This document shows, piece by piece, positions 24,677 through 31,670 of a stretch of 36,475 nt of DNA. Made by a program: the position numbers and the translations under genes. The stretch is from contig CALVJP010000063.1 of the NCBI GenBank assembly GCA_944332215.1, positions 1-36,475 on the forward strand, given 5' to 3'. Origin of the DNA: an uncultured Bacilli bacterium. Lineage in GTDB: Bacteria; Bacillota_I; Bacilli_A; RF39; UBA660. Position 1 is the stretch's first letter, and the number at the start of each line of letters is the position of its first letter. The notes below the pieces were generated by a model. The model was not told where the DNA came from and did not search any database. It worked only from the letters and a program-made list of their open reading frames with translations.

Positions 24677-24883
24677 ATGGAGAAATTAAAAGAGCTACGC
24701 GAAAAAAAGAAACTTTCTTACAGTAAAATGGCCGCACGATTAGGTATAAGTAAGCCTTTTTATTGGCAAATAGAAAATGGCCAACGCCGCTTATCATATG
24801 AAATGGCCGTGAAAATTGCCAAAGTATTTAGAAGTACCCCTGACAAAATTTTCTATCAAGAATTTAAAAACAAGGTGAAATAG
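24677..24883 (+). CDS. small XRE-family regulator
   Basis: A 68-residue protein that is little more than one Cro/C1 helix-turn-helix domain (LSYSKMAARLGISKPFYWQI, then ENGQRRLSYEMAVKIAKVF). GGGAGG lies just before the ATG. It probably represses itself through the palindromes at 24607-24649. It shares no tail with the two divergent XRE paralogues but is arranged head to head with them, 134 bp apart. It is convergent with ssb across a terminator. Confidence 0.85.
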   Translation: MEKLKELREKKKLSYSKMAARLGISKPFYWQIENGQRRLSYEMAVKIAKVFRSTPDKIFYQEFKNKVK

Positions 24884-24893
24884 CCTTGTTTTT
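24868..24893 (+). terminator. terminator between the small XRE gene and ssb
   Basis: AAACAAGG pairs with CCTTGTTT around an 8-base loop holding the TAG stop; five T follow. Confidence 0.8.
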
Positions 24894-25220
24894 CTAAGCT
24901 TTAGCTTTACTTGAAAGAAATGTGACTTTTTCGGCAATTACCTCGGTGATATAGCGCATACCATCTTCAGTCTCATAACGACTAGTCTGTAAACGTCCCT
25001 TTACACCGACTAGATCACCCTTTTTGCAATATTCTGTCGTACTTTCAGCAACGCCTTGCCATAATTTACACCCGATGAAATCTGTATCATATTCCCCATG
25101 AGAATTTTTATAGGTGCGAGGGACAGCTAGTGTTACCCGAGTGATTTTGCGCCCGCTTTCTGTTTCGAATAATTCAGGGTCATTCACTAATCTACCAACT
25201 AGAACTGTTTGATTTAACAT
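24894..25220 (-). CDS. ssb: single-stranded DNA-binding protein, short form
   Basis: The 108-residue OB-fold SSB starts MLNQTVLVGRLVNDPELFET and has RVTLAVPRTYKN, DFIGCKLWQGVAE and KGDLVGVKGRLQT. It ends SSKAKA without the Gln/Gly-rich linker or the acidic DDDIPF tip through which replicative SSBs recruit partners. This matches the short SsbB/YwpH type linked to competence in Bacillus, so another full-length ssb next to rpsF/rpsR is expected elsewhere. AGGAGGCCC lies upstream. Monocistronic. Confidence 0.9.
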   Translation of the reverse strand: MLNQTVLVGRLVNDPELFETESGRKITRVTLAVPRTYKNSHGEYDTDFIGCKLWQGVAESTTEYCKKGDLVGVKGRLQTSRYETEDGMRYITEVIAEKVTFLSSKAKA

Positions 25221-25274
25221 TTTGGGCCTCCTTTCTTGTTTTAACTATATAAAATTTTTTATCAAAACGCAAAC

Positions 25275-25313
25275 AAAAAAAGCTCTATATTTGATGGGTA
25301 AATATAGAGTTAT
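25275..25313 (-). terminator. terminator of the sufB operon
   Basis: CTCTATATTT (25283-25292) and AAATATAGAG (25300-25309) form a perfect 10-bp stem followed by seven T on the minus strand, downstream of the small membrane-protein gene. Confidence 0.85.
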
Positions 25314-25378
25314 TTTCCGAATTTATCGCTTAGAGAATTTGCCAAATTCATGCTAAGTTATACCAGCAAAATATAAAA

Positions 25379-25738
25379 TTAAAACTTTTTACAATCTAAT
25401 TTAACATCAGTCTTAGTGACTTGACCATTATAATAATCAATATTGATTAAAGCATAGGTTGACTGTGATTCGCATTTTTCCAAAGCACTTAAATTATAAT
25501 TTTCACCATTTTGGTTGGCTTTTTCCAGCATGGATAATGTGACTTTGTACGCTGAAGCCCCTGTATTGGCACTCATATATTTATCATAATAATCCAGTGC
25601 TGGCCCTTCCATGGCTTCAGTCATCTTTTTGGTATTTTGCCTATCATAAAAATATAAACCAGCTATAACAGCAGCAATTAAAATGATTATAACCGTTATT
25701 ATAATTAATTTCCCTTTGCCACTTTTTTTCTTTTCCAT
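25379..25738 (-). CDS. small membrane-anchored protein of unknown function
   Basis: The 119-residue protein has a basic N-terminus, one membrane segment (about 10-30) and an extracytoplasmic domain of about 85 residues with two Cys (near 86 and 116) that could form a disulphide. The pattern is that of a Cys-paired extracellular sensor or assembly factor. It lies 9 bases after sufB and ends at the same terminator, so it is co-transcribed with Fe-S assembly. The biological link is unknown and may be accidental. Confidence 0.7.
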   Translation of the reverse strand: MEKKKSGKGKLIIITVIIILIAAVIAGLYFYDRQNTKKMTEAMEGPALDYYDKYMSANTGASAYKVTLSMLEKANQNGENYNLSALEKCESQSTYALINIDYYNGQVTKTDVKLDCKKF

Positions 25739-25747
25739 AATATCCTC

Positions 25748-27061
25748 CTAAAAATAATTCTTTAATAATTGATTAAGTTCAACCGCATATTCCATCGGTA
25801 GGCTTTCTTTAAATTCATCAATGAAGCCCATAATCAATAGCTCCTGGGCTTTTTCTTCATCAAGGCCACGACTCATTAAATAAAATAATTTATCTCTATC
25901 GAGTTTTGACACGGTGGCCTCATGTTCAAGATAAGAAGAGTTATTTCCTACGACATTTTTGGGAATTGTATCACTTTTAGATTTATCATCTAATAATATT
26001 GTATCACATTTTACGATACTTTTGGAATTTTTCGCCAGTTTATCAATATAAACTGTCCCCCGATAACTAGCCTCACCACCTGAGGAGGCGATTGATTTGC
26101 TTATAATTTTACTCGTTGTTTGAGGGGCTAAATGGATCATCTTCGCCCCCGCATCTTGAATTTGTTCTTTAGTCGCTACAGCAATGGAAATGCAATTCCC
26201 GGTAGCTCCCTCACCTTTTAAAATGCAGGTCGGATATTTCATATTGATTTTAGAACCGATATTGCCGTCGATCCATTCCATTAAACCATTTTTTGCGACA
26301 ACGGCTCTTTTCGTCACCAAATTATAAATATTATCAGCCCAGTTTTGGATAGTTGTATAGCGGCAGCTGGCGTTTTCTCCTACATATATTTCTACTACGG
26401 CGGCGTGCAGGGAATCAGCTAAATGATAAGTGGCTGTACAACCTTCCATATAATGTAAATGACTATCATTATCGACAATAATAATTGTTCGCTCAAATTG
26501 TCCCATATTTTTAGTATCCAATCTAAAATAACTTTGTAATGGTCTATCAATTGTTGTATGTGGTGGTACATAAATAAAAGTCCCGCCACTCCAAACAGCC
26601 CCGTTTAAAGCTGTATATTTGTTTTCATTATATTTTACTAATTTGTTAAAATACTTCTTGAATAATTCTGGATATTTTTTTAAAGCATCATCGGTACTAC
26701 AAAAGATAACCTTTTTATCTTCTAATTCTTTGATCATATTATGGTAAACAACTTCGCTTTCATATTGAGCTCCAATACCATCTAAATATTTGGCTTCAGC
26801 TTCGATAAGTCCTACTTTATCAAAAGTATTTTTAATGTTACAAGCAACTTGTTGCCAATCATTTTCGACGCGCTTAGCCACTTTTTTGTAATAGTTAATT
26901 TTATCGAAATCGATTTTAAGTTCTGGCCCAAAATTAGGGTTGGGAATGTTTTTAAAAGCTTTAAAGGCTTCTAATCTAAAATCCGTCATCCACTTGGGCT
27001 CGTTTTTAATTTTGGAAATTGATTTTATTTTTTCTTCACTTAGTCCTAATTCCTCTACCAT
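25748..27061 (-). CDS. sufB: Fe-S cluster assembly scaffold protein SufB
   Basis: The 437-residue SufB/SufD-family beta-helix protein begins with the conserved MVEELGLSEEKIKSISKIKNEPKWM. It contains YVPPHTTIDRPLQSYFRL, HYMEGCTATYH with SSGG.ASYRG further on, and ends GFIDEFKESLPMEYAVELNQLL. These are SufB rather than SufD features. It would act with SufC ATPase and SufD, but none is adjacent; sufU lies upstream, separated by a terminator. Start is an ATG with AGGTGA; a GTG three codons earlier is possible. An isolated sufB outside a suf operon is unusual for Firmicutes. Confidence 0.93.
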   Translation of the reverse strand: MVEELGLSEEKIKSISKIKNEPKWMTDFRLEAFKAFKNIPNPNFGPELKIDFDKINYYKKVAKRVENDWQQVACNIKNTFDKVGLIEAEAKYLDGIGAQYESEVVYHNMIKELEDKKVIFCSTDDALKKYPELFKKYFNKLVKYNENKYTALNGAVWSGGTFIYVPPHTTIDRPLQSYFRLDTKNMGQFERTIIIVDNDSHLHYMEGCTATYHLADSLHAAVVEIYVGENASCRYTTIQNWADNIYNLVTKRAVVAKNGLMEWIDGNIGSKINMKYPTCILKGEGATGNCISIAVATKEQIQDAGAKMIHLAPQTTSKIISKSIASSGGEASYRGTVYIDKLAKNSKSIVKCDTILLDDKSKSDTIPKNVVGNNSSYLEHEATVSKLDRDKLFYLMSRGLDEEKAQELLIMGFIDEFKESLPMEYAVELNQLLKNYF

Positions 27062-27102
27062 GTCTTTCACCTATTTATATTATACTAGATTTAATTCAAA
27101 AT

Positions 27103-27125
27103 AAAAAGCCAATGGGCTATTTTAG
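27103..27125 (-). terminator. terminator between sufU and sufB
   Basis: AGCC-CATT-GGCT with flanking A/T pairs and a T run on the minus strand, upstream of the sufB promoter (TATAAT at 27079-27084). Confidence 0.55.
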
Positions 27126-27290
27126 ACAAATTATTCTCGTTTTAGTCTCGTTTTTTTGGCTTCTTTGTTTTTTTATAATTATTTTCCTAAACTTAATGTC
27201 TAATTAATAAATGTTTACCCTCTAATACGCGATTGCTTTTACTACTTAATTTATATTTTTTTTAGAATAAGACGTAATCTGCATTTTCAT

Positions 27291-27725
27291 CTATAAGTTT
27301 TCAACTTCTAAGCCTTTAATAATTTTTTCAATTCCCCACCAAGGTAGTAGTACGCATTTTTTACGGTTTGGTTGTTTATAAACATCGTCATAAACTGTAG
27401 CGCTTTCTAAAACTTCAGCATTATAATCTTGCTCATCAATCATCTTTAAAAAATTTGACAATATATTTTTAGCTTCTTCTATGGTTTTGCCAAGCAATGT
27501 CTCTACCATAATGGAAGAAGAGCTAATACACATGGCACAAGCTTCACCATCGAAGCGAATATCTTTAATAATACCATCTTCGATCTTCAACATTAAATTA
27601 ACTTCATCAATACAGCTTTCGTTATTCATATTAATTTTTAAATAGCTATCATCTTTAATTAATCCTTTATTTTTCGGATTTTGATAATGTTCTAAAATAA
27701 TGCTTCTTTTTAAATTTGCATCCAT
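27291..27725 (-). CDS. sufU: Fe-S assembly protein SufU (IscU-like)
   Basis: The 144-residue protein has all SufU zinc ligands: Cys38 and Asp40 in NESCIDEV, Cys63 in DGEACAMC, and Cys124 in RKKCVLLPWW. SufU takes sulphur from the SufS desulphurase through the zinc site and delivers it to SufBCD. An extra Cys66 three residues after Cys63 is not in Bacillus SufU. The usual sufS and sufC are absent nearby. It has its own promoter (TATAAT near 27755-27770) and a terminator before sufB. The start ATG follows GGAGGGATATA. Confidence 0.92.
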   Translation of the reverse strand: MDANLKRSIILEHYQNPKNKGLIKDDSYLKINMNNESCIDEVNLMLKIEDGIIKDIRFDGEACAMCISSSSIMVETLLGKTIEEAKNILSNFLKMIDEQDYNAEVLESATVYDDVYKQPNRKKCVLLPWWGIEKIIKGLEVENL

Positions 27726-27772
27726 TATATCCCTCCATCAGCAATTATACCGTTTATTATAACAAAAATCAA

Positions 27773-28041
27773 TAAAAGCACCGAATGGTGCTTACAATAA
27801 ATAGTTATCCCCCCCCGCCTTAAGTTTATTGCTGTTATTTTAACTAACATTAATTTCTTCTGGTAAGTTTAGTGTTTGACCGGTACAGCACGGCTGAATT
27901 TAATAGCTATAACAATTTCCTTATTTTTAAGTACCCACATAACTATTTATAATAGGTTTTTTGAAACTAGTTTTTTACTTTGACTGCTTCTATTTATTTT
28001 AGTTAATTATGATCTTTTAAAAACTAAATAATTCCTATTAC
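27773..28041 (-). ncRNA. putative structured non-coding RNA, about 265 nt
   Basis: The 436-base gap between sufU and spoVS carries a promoter, a structured non-coding stretch and a terminator on the minus strand. The promoter is TTGACG (28070-28075), 17 bp, TATACT (28047-28052). The first domain pairs TAATAGG (28034-28040) with CCTATTA (27950-27956) and encloses a TTTAGTT/AACTAAA hairpin. The second domain is closed by a perfect 12-bp helix, ATAAATAGTTAT (27939-27950) with its complement at 27797-27808; the two closing stems share one base. A run of eight G lies against the second helix. The RNA ends in a 7-bp hairpin plus T run (27776-27793). No coding frame with a ribosome site is seen. It does not show the hallmarks of tmRNA, RNase P, SRP RNA or a T-box. 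Confidence 0.5.
27776..27793 (-). terminator. terminator of the putative non-coding RNA
   Basis: AAGCACC-ATTC-GGTGCTT followed by TTATT on the minus strand. The nearest upstream coding gene ends 370 bases away, so it most likely ends a separate transcript. Confidence 0.7.
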
Positions 28042-28046
28042 CAAAC

Positions 28047-28075
28047 AGTATATCTTCAAGGCTAGCTTTCGTCAA
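28047..28075 (-). promoter_or_regulatory. promoter of the putative non-coding RNA
   Basis: TTGACG, 17-bp spacer, TATACT on the minus strand; no ribosome site or reading frame follows. Confidence 0.65.
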
Positions 28076-28161
28076 CCAAATACCGAAAACTCCGTTATAA
28101 AATATAAAGATTTTTAAATAAGGCATTAAAAAGCGCCTATCATAAAGATAAGTGCTTATTT

Positions 28162-28425
28162 TTATCTTGACTCTACGATCAATTTAATTGCCGTTCTTTC
28201 TTCACCATCAATTACAATATCTGTAAAAGCTGGAATACAAATTAAATTTTTCCCACTTGGGGCGACAAACCCTCGAGCTATCGCCACTGCCTTTATTGCT
28301 TGGTTAAGTGCTCCTGCGCCAATTGCTTGAATTTCCACAGTGCCTTTTTCTCTAAATACATTAGCAAGTGCTCCCGCAACTGAATTAGGGTTAGATTTTG
28401 CCCTGACTTTTAATGTTTCCATCAT
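28162..28425 (-). CDS. spoVS: stage V sporulation protein S
   Basis: An 87-residue protein, METLKVRAKSNPNSVAGALANVFREKG onward in outline, with the conserved AIGAGALNQAIKAVAIARG. SpoVS is a small Alba-like DNA/RNA-binding protein needed for coat assembly and septation timing in Bacillus, but it also occurs in non-sporulating relatives. Two ATGs in tandem follow AAAGGAGGAAATA; either may start. With the SpoVD-type gene and YjcZ-like genes it supports a sporulating lineage. Confidence 0.96.
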   Translation of the reverse strand: MMETLKVRAKSNPNSVAGALANVFREKGTVEIQAIGAGALNQAIKAVAIARGFVAPSGKNLICIPAFTDIVIDGEERTAIKLIVESR

Positions 28426-28586
28426 TATTTCCTCCTTTATTTTTATAATTTATTATATGAAACATTTATATTTTTTAGAAGATTTTTTTAACTTTTCCAA
28501 TAATTACTTTAAGCTTTAACTTTGGACAAACAAATGTGTTATAAAGACTTTTTTTATTTTTAATGCACTTGCCTTATAATAAAAAA

Positions 28587-28613
28587 CTCATAAAAAATGT
28601 TATGAATTTTTTA
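28587..28613 (-). terminator. terminator of the Cys-rich membrane protein gene
   Basis: TCATAA and TTATGA arms with A/T extension and a run of six T on the minus strand. Confidence 0.6.
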
Positions 28614-28625
28614 TAAATTATCATT

Positions 28626-29630
28626 TTACTCTTCTGCAATATTGCATAAAACTTCACCATCAGCTCCTATTGTAAATTCGCTGGCTGCTTTTTCATTAAT
28701 CGTCCCCACTATCCAACTAATTAACATAGGCAATAATAATAGCATTACCACGCATAAAATTCTAATAAGCGTATGTTTAAAAGCAACGCGCATTCCGTCG
28801 TCATCTTGGCCAGTAATAACTTTTATAAATTCTACACATGTAAAAATAATTAATAAAATAATGGCAATAATACAAATAATCCAGAAAAAAATACTTAATA
28901 GATTTCTAAAATTTTTGCCGTTTTCATATTCTTGCCATAATATACTGCAATCTGCTTTTCCATCAGAATCAAGTACATCATAGCCTAAATTACCCCAAGC
29001 CATTATTGAGGCAATGCATTCCTCATCACAATGCGATGAATTAATATGTCCTTGATCTATGGCTTCTTCAACCAACGAACTTGCATGTTTTAACTGCTCA
29101 TAATCTTTTCTATCAATAGCTTTTAAAGGGGATGTTGCACTAAAAATAGTATGGGAATAATCTTCCCCATTCTCGGCAGTATTTTTTTCAGAAACAATTT
29201 CTTTACTCTCGTTTTGAGACCAAAATAATATATGAGCTTGTGAGCAAGCTTCCACAGTACAATGTTGCTTAACTATCTCGTCTTGAATTTCTGCACTAAC
29301 AAAGGGATACCCTGCAACTGCTCCCTTTTGGCTTATGCAAGCACTAGAAGTATCCCCGTTTTCCCTCCATGCTTCACAAATATCAACTACATATCCTGGA
29401 GTAATTCCTTGAGCTCTCGAAGTGCAGTGTTGCTTATCCACACAAGTATCATTCGGTTCATCATCAGTATATTTTATTTTTACAGCATATACCGTATCAT
29501 GGCCAAGTACTACTTGATCATGTTGTCCGACATAATAACAATTACAGTTTTTTGCTTGAATTCTATCAACATTTATAAAAAACAAAAAGCCAAACACAAT
29601 TACTATAATAACCAAATGTCTTTTCCACAT
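28626..29630 (-). CDS. Cys-rich exported protein with C-terminal pair of membrane segments
   Basis: The 334-residue product starts with a signal or membrane segment (about 6-22). A hydrophilic domain of about 215 residues with 11 Cys follows (for example NCNCYY, DTCV, KQHC, VEAC, HCDEEC). Two membrane helices (about 244-265 and 287-309) are separated by a short charged loop (GQDDDGMRVAFKHT). That TM pair and loop resemble VirB2/TrbC-type pilin-like and related T4SS membrane proteins of Firmicutes, but no other T4SS gene is here. The ATG used has AGGAG eight bases upstream; a GTG six codons earlier exists. The promoter is TTTACA (29684-29689), 17 bp, TATAAT (29661-29666). Function unknown; I do not recognise the ectodomain. 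Confidence 0.7.
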   Translation of the reverse strand: MWKRHLVIIVIVFGFLFFINVDRIQAKNCNCYYVGQHDQVVLGHDTVYAVKIKYTDDEPNDTCVDKQHCTSRAQGITPGYVVDICEAWRENGDTSSACISQKGAVAGYPFVSAEIQDEIVKQHCTVEACSQAHILFWSQNESKEIVSEKNTAENGEDYSHTIFSATSPLKAIDRKDYEQLKHASSLVEEAIDQGHINSSHCDEECIASIMAWGNLGYDVLDSDGKADCSILWQEYENGKNFRNLLSIFFWIICIIAIILLIIFTCVEFIKVITGQDDDGMRVAFKHTLIRILCVVMLLLLPMLISWIVGTINEKAASEFTIGADGEVLCNIAEE

Positions 29631-29650
29631 AAATCCCACTCCTATCACCT

Positions 29651-29689
29651 AATGATTTTATTATACAATTAAATCATTATTTTGTAAAT
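29651..29689 (-). promoter_or_regulatory. promoter with inverted repeat flanking the -10
   Basis: TAATGATTT (29651-29659) and AAATCATTA (29672-29680) are perfect 9-bp inverted arms around TATAAT. The -35 TTTACA is at 29684-29689. A dimeric repressor, perhaps the divergent XRE protein, could occupy it. Confidence 0.6.
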
Positions 29690-29802
29690 AATAATTAGAA
29701 TTAAATAAATAATATTAAATAGGTATACATTTTTATGGACTGATAATAAAGTGGTAAAAAAATTATAATTATTATAATATATAGATATTTTTGGAGGTTA
29801 TT

Positions 29803-30039
29803 ATGGAAGAAACAGTTTACACCTTAAAAGATTATGGAAAAGTCAATGTCAATTTAAAACATATCATTGACAAAAAAGGCATAAGTAGAAGCAAATTAAG
29901 CAAAATGGTTGCTATGAATTATGATTTAGTAAATCGTTATTATAACAATAAAGTTACTCGAGTTGATCTTGATGTAATTGCGAGATTTTGTTATGTATTA
30001 AAATGCGACGTAAATGACATATTAAAATATAGTGAATAA
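29803..30039 (+). CDS. small XRE-type transcriptional regulator
   Basis: The 78-residue protein begins MEETVYTLKDYGKVNVNLKH and carries one Cro/C1-type helix-turn-helix (GISRSKLSKMVAMNYDLVNR then a recognition-helix neighbour YYNNKVTRVDLDVIARFCYVL). The ending CDVNDILKYSE is typical of the HTH_26 type. The start is the ATG after GGAGGTTATT. It is divergent from the Cys-rich membrane protein and probably controls it through the inverted repeat at 29651-29680. Confidence 0.85.
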   Translation: MEETVYTLKDYGKVNVNLKHIIDKKGISRSKLSKMVAMNYDLVNRYYNNKVTRVDLDVIARFCYVLKCDVNDILKYSE

Positions 30040-30328
30040 AATTTTTAATAATACATATGATTTTAAATCAGCGCTTATTTGTAGCCCCAAATTTATCATC
30101 GCTTATTTTAAGGATGTTGAATTAGGTCTTACTTTGCTAATTGATTATCCCTTATTATATTAAGTAATATAAAAGGGGCTGTTACGAAATTAAAGAATTA
30201 ATTACGTAACAGCCTCTTTTTCTAAAATTATCACAAAACATTAATCAATTCAAAAAAAGAAAGATATAAATAATACCTTGCTTTTTATCAGCTTTATTAA
30301 TAGCCTAGAAAAATTAATATATTTTTTA
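30040..30328. other. intergenic, contains one long hairpin
   Basis: 289 bases between convergent genes with no credible frame. The only structure is the hairpin at 30171-30220; the rest is AT-rich without recognisable sites. Confidence 0.5.
30171..30220. terminator. very long bidirectional hairpin, possibly fused transposon ends
   Basis: AAAAGGGGCTGTTACG (30171-30186) pairs with its complement (30205-30220) over 16 bp with one G-T. After a mismatch it continues for about six A/T pairs. T runs on both strands make it a strong terminator between convergent genes. The GGGGCTGTTACG arms look like terminal inverted repeats of some insertion sequences, so an excision scar or MITE remnant is an alternative. 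Confidence 0.65.
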
Positions 30329-31468
30329 CTAATAATTATGTTTATAAACTTTAGCCGGTGATTCAGTAAGGGTTTTATAATTCACATAAAAGAAATCATG
30401 TGGTCCTCTCTCCCTTAAATATTCACGTAATCTTTGATTAAATATGCTTTGACTTTCTTCATCACCAAGAACATTATAGCATTTATCATATAACAGCACT
30501 AAAATATCTGGATCAATTTCACTATTTTTTGCCGCAGGATTGGTAAACTCGTTTGTATTATTTAAATGAAATAAAATACGGTCTAGTTCAATTAAAGCAT
30601 GATTGGCTAAATAATTTTGAACAATAGCTTCCAAAATATTATTATTTAATTTTAAATATTCTAATTCGTCATGATGAATATCGACACCCCAGCCAATTTT
30701 TTCATCTTTATTAGCAGGAAGTCTACGATACAATCCCTTAGCTTTTACTGATGGGACATAGGTCGTATTGGCATATAATTTTGATATTCTTTTTAATTTT
30801 GAGTTAATTAAATTAGTAACCTTAAACCCTAAAATATCTGGTGCTCCGCACAGATATATTTGAGTATTCGCTCCCCCAATACGATTATTATTTTGAATTT
30901 GATTTAATATGGCTTGAATACTGGTAATATCACGATTAACTCCATACATAAGATGGTATTTAATTTTACCATTTCTAGTCCATATATCCAAAAACGATCC
31001 CGTGGCTCCATTATAAACTATAACATTAGCTAAATCATCACATGACTCAAAAACAACATCTTTAAGTCCAATATTATTTTCCGGATTTTGAGGAAAATAT
31101 TTATCCAATTCTGCCTCTGGATATTCACGCATTGATAACTCCGAATTACCATAATCAGCTCGATTGCGACGATAGATTTCAGCTATTTTAATATTACTAT
31201 TTAACCAATCGTTTATATGTTCATCACAGTTGTTTTGGGCACGAGCAAAAGTAAAAGTTTCATAATCTATGCCTTGCACCTGCATTATTCCTTGAATACT
31301 TTCATTACGAAGTAATAAAGGTTTAATTGTTCTCAAAAATGAAAAACCTGAGGAAATAGAGTTTCCAAGGGCAGTTAACCTAAATTTAGTAATCCCTTGT
31401 GCATGAAATATTTCCGCAACTTGTTGATTTAATTGTTTTTGACGATTTAATACTTTTCTTTCTTCCAT
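30329..31468 (-). CDS. SGNH/GDSL-hydrolase-like protein
   Basis: The 379-residue protein has FRLTALGNSISSGFSFLR (about 29-46), where GNSIS matches SGNH block I (Ser37 or Ser39 as nucleophile). NGATGSFLDIW (153-163) is in the block II/III position, and GVDIHHDELEY (261-271) supplies an Asp-x-His-like block V. Together these suggest an SGNH fold esterase/acyl hydrolase without a signal peptide, so cytoplasmic. The assignment is from motifs only. It lies 200 bases after the type III restriction genes on the same strand, without a clear promoter between; a shared accessory region is plausible but a functional link is not shown. Confidence 0.6.
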   Translation of the reverse strand: MEERKVLNRQKQLNQQVAEIFHAQGITKFRLTALGNSISSGFSFLRTIKPLLLRNESIQGIMQVQGIDYETFTFARAQNNCDEHINDWLNSNIKIAEIYRRNRADYGNSELSMREYPEAELDKYFPQNPENNIGLKDVVFESCDDLANVIVYNGATGSFLDIWTRNGKIKYHLMYGVNRDITSIQAILNQIQNNNRIGGANTQIYLCGAPDILGFKVTNLINSKLKRISKLYANTTYVPSVKAKGLYRRLPANKDEKIGWGVDIHHDELEYLKLNNNILEAIVQNYLANHALIELDRILFHLNNTNEFTNPAAKNSEIDPDILVLLYDKCYNVLGDEESQSIFNQRLREYLRERGPHDFFYVNYKTLTESPAKVYKHNY

Positions 31469-31670
31469 ATAGTCCCCTCAATTGAGCTATATATTAACAG
31501 ATTATTTTGGAAAAGTCAAATTCTGACATTGACAAAAGCAAGCACCATATTAATAAACTTTTTAACAATTTACCATTCCCATAAATAATTATTTTAAAGC
31601 CTATAGATACCACTATAAATTATTTTTCTAAACAATGGCTATTTTATTAACTATTTGCATGTCTTTACAG

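Noticed and set aside
27800-28041. Short frame starting MWVLKNKEIV within the putative RNA
   Set aside because: 23 codons without a ribosome site, and its start lies inside the 12-bp helix region.
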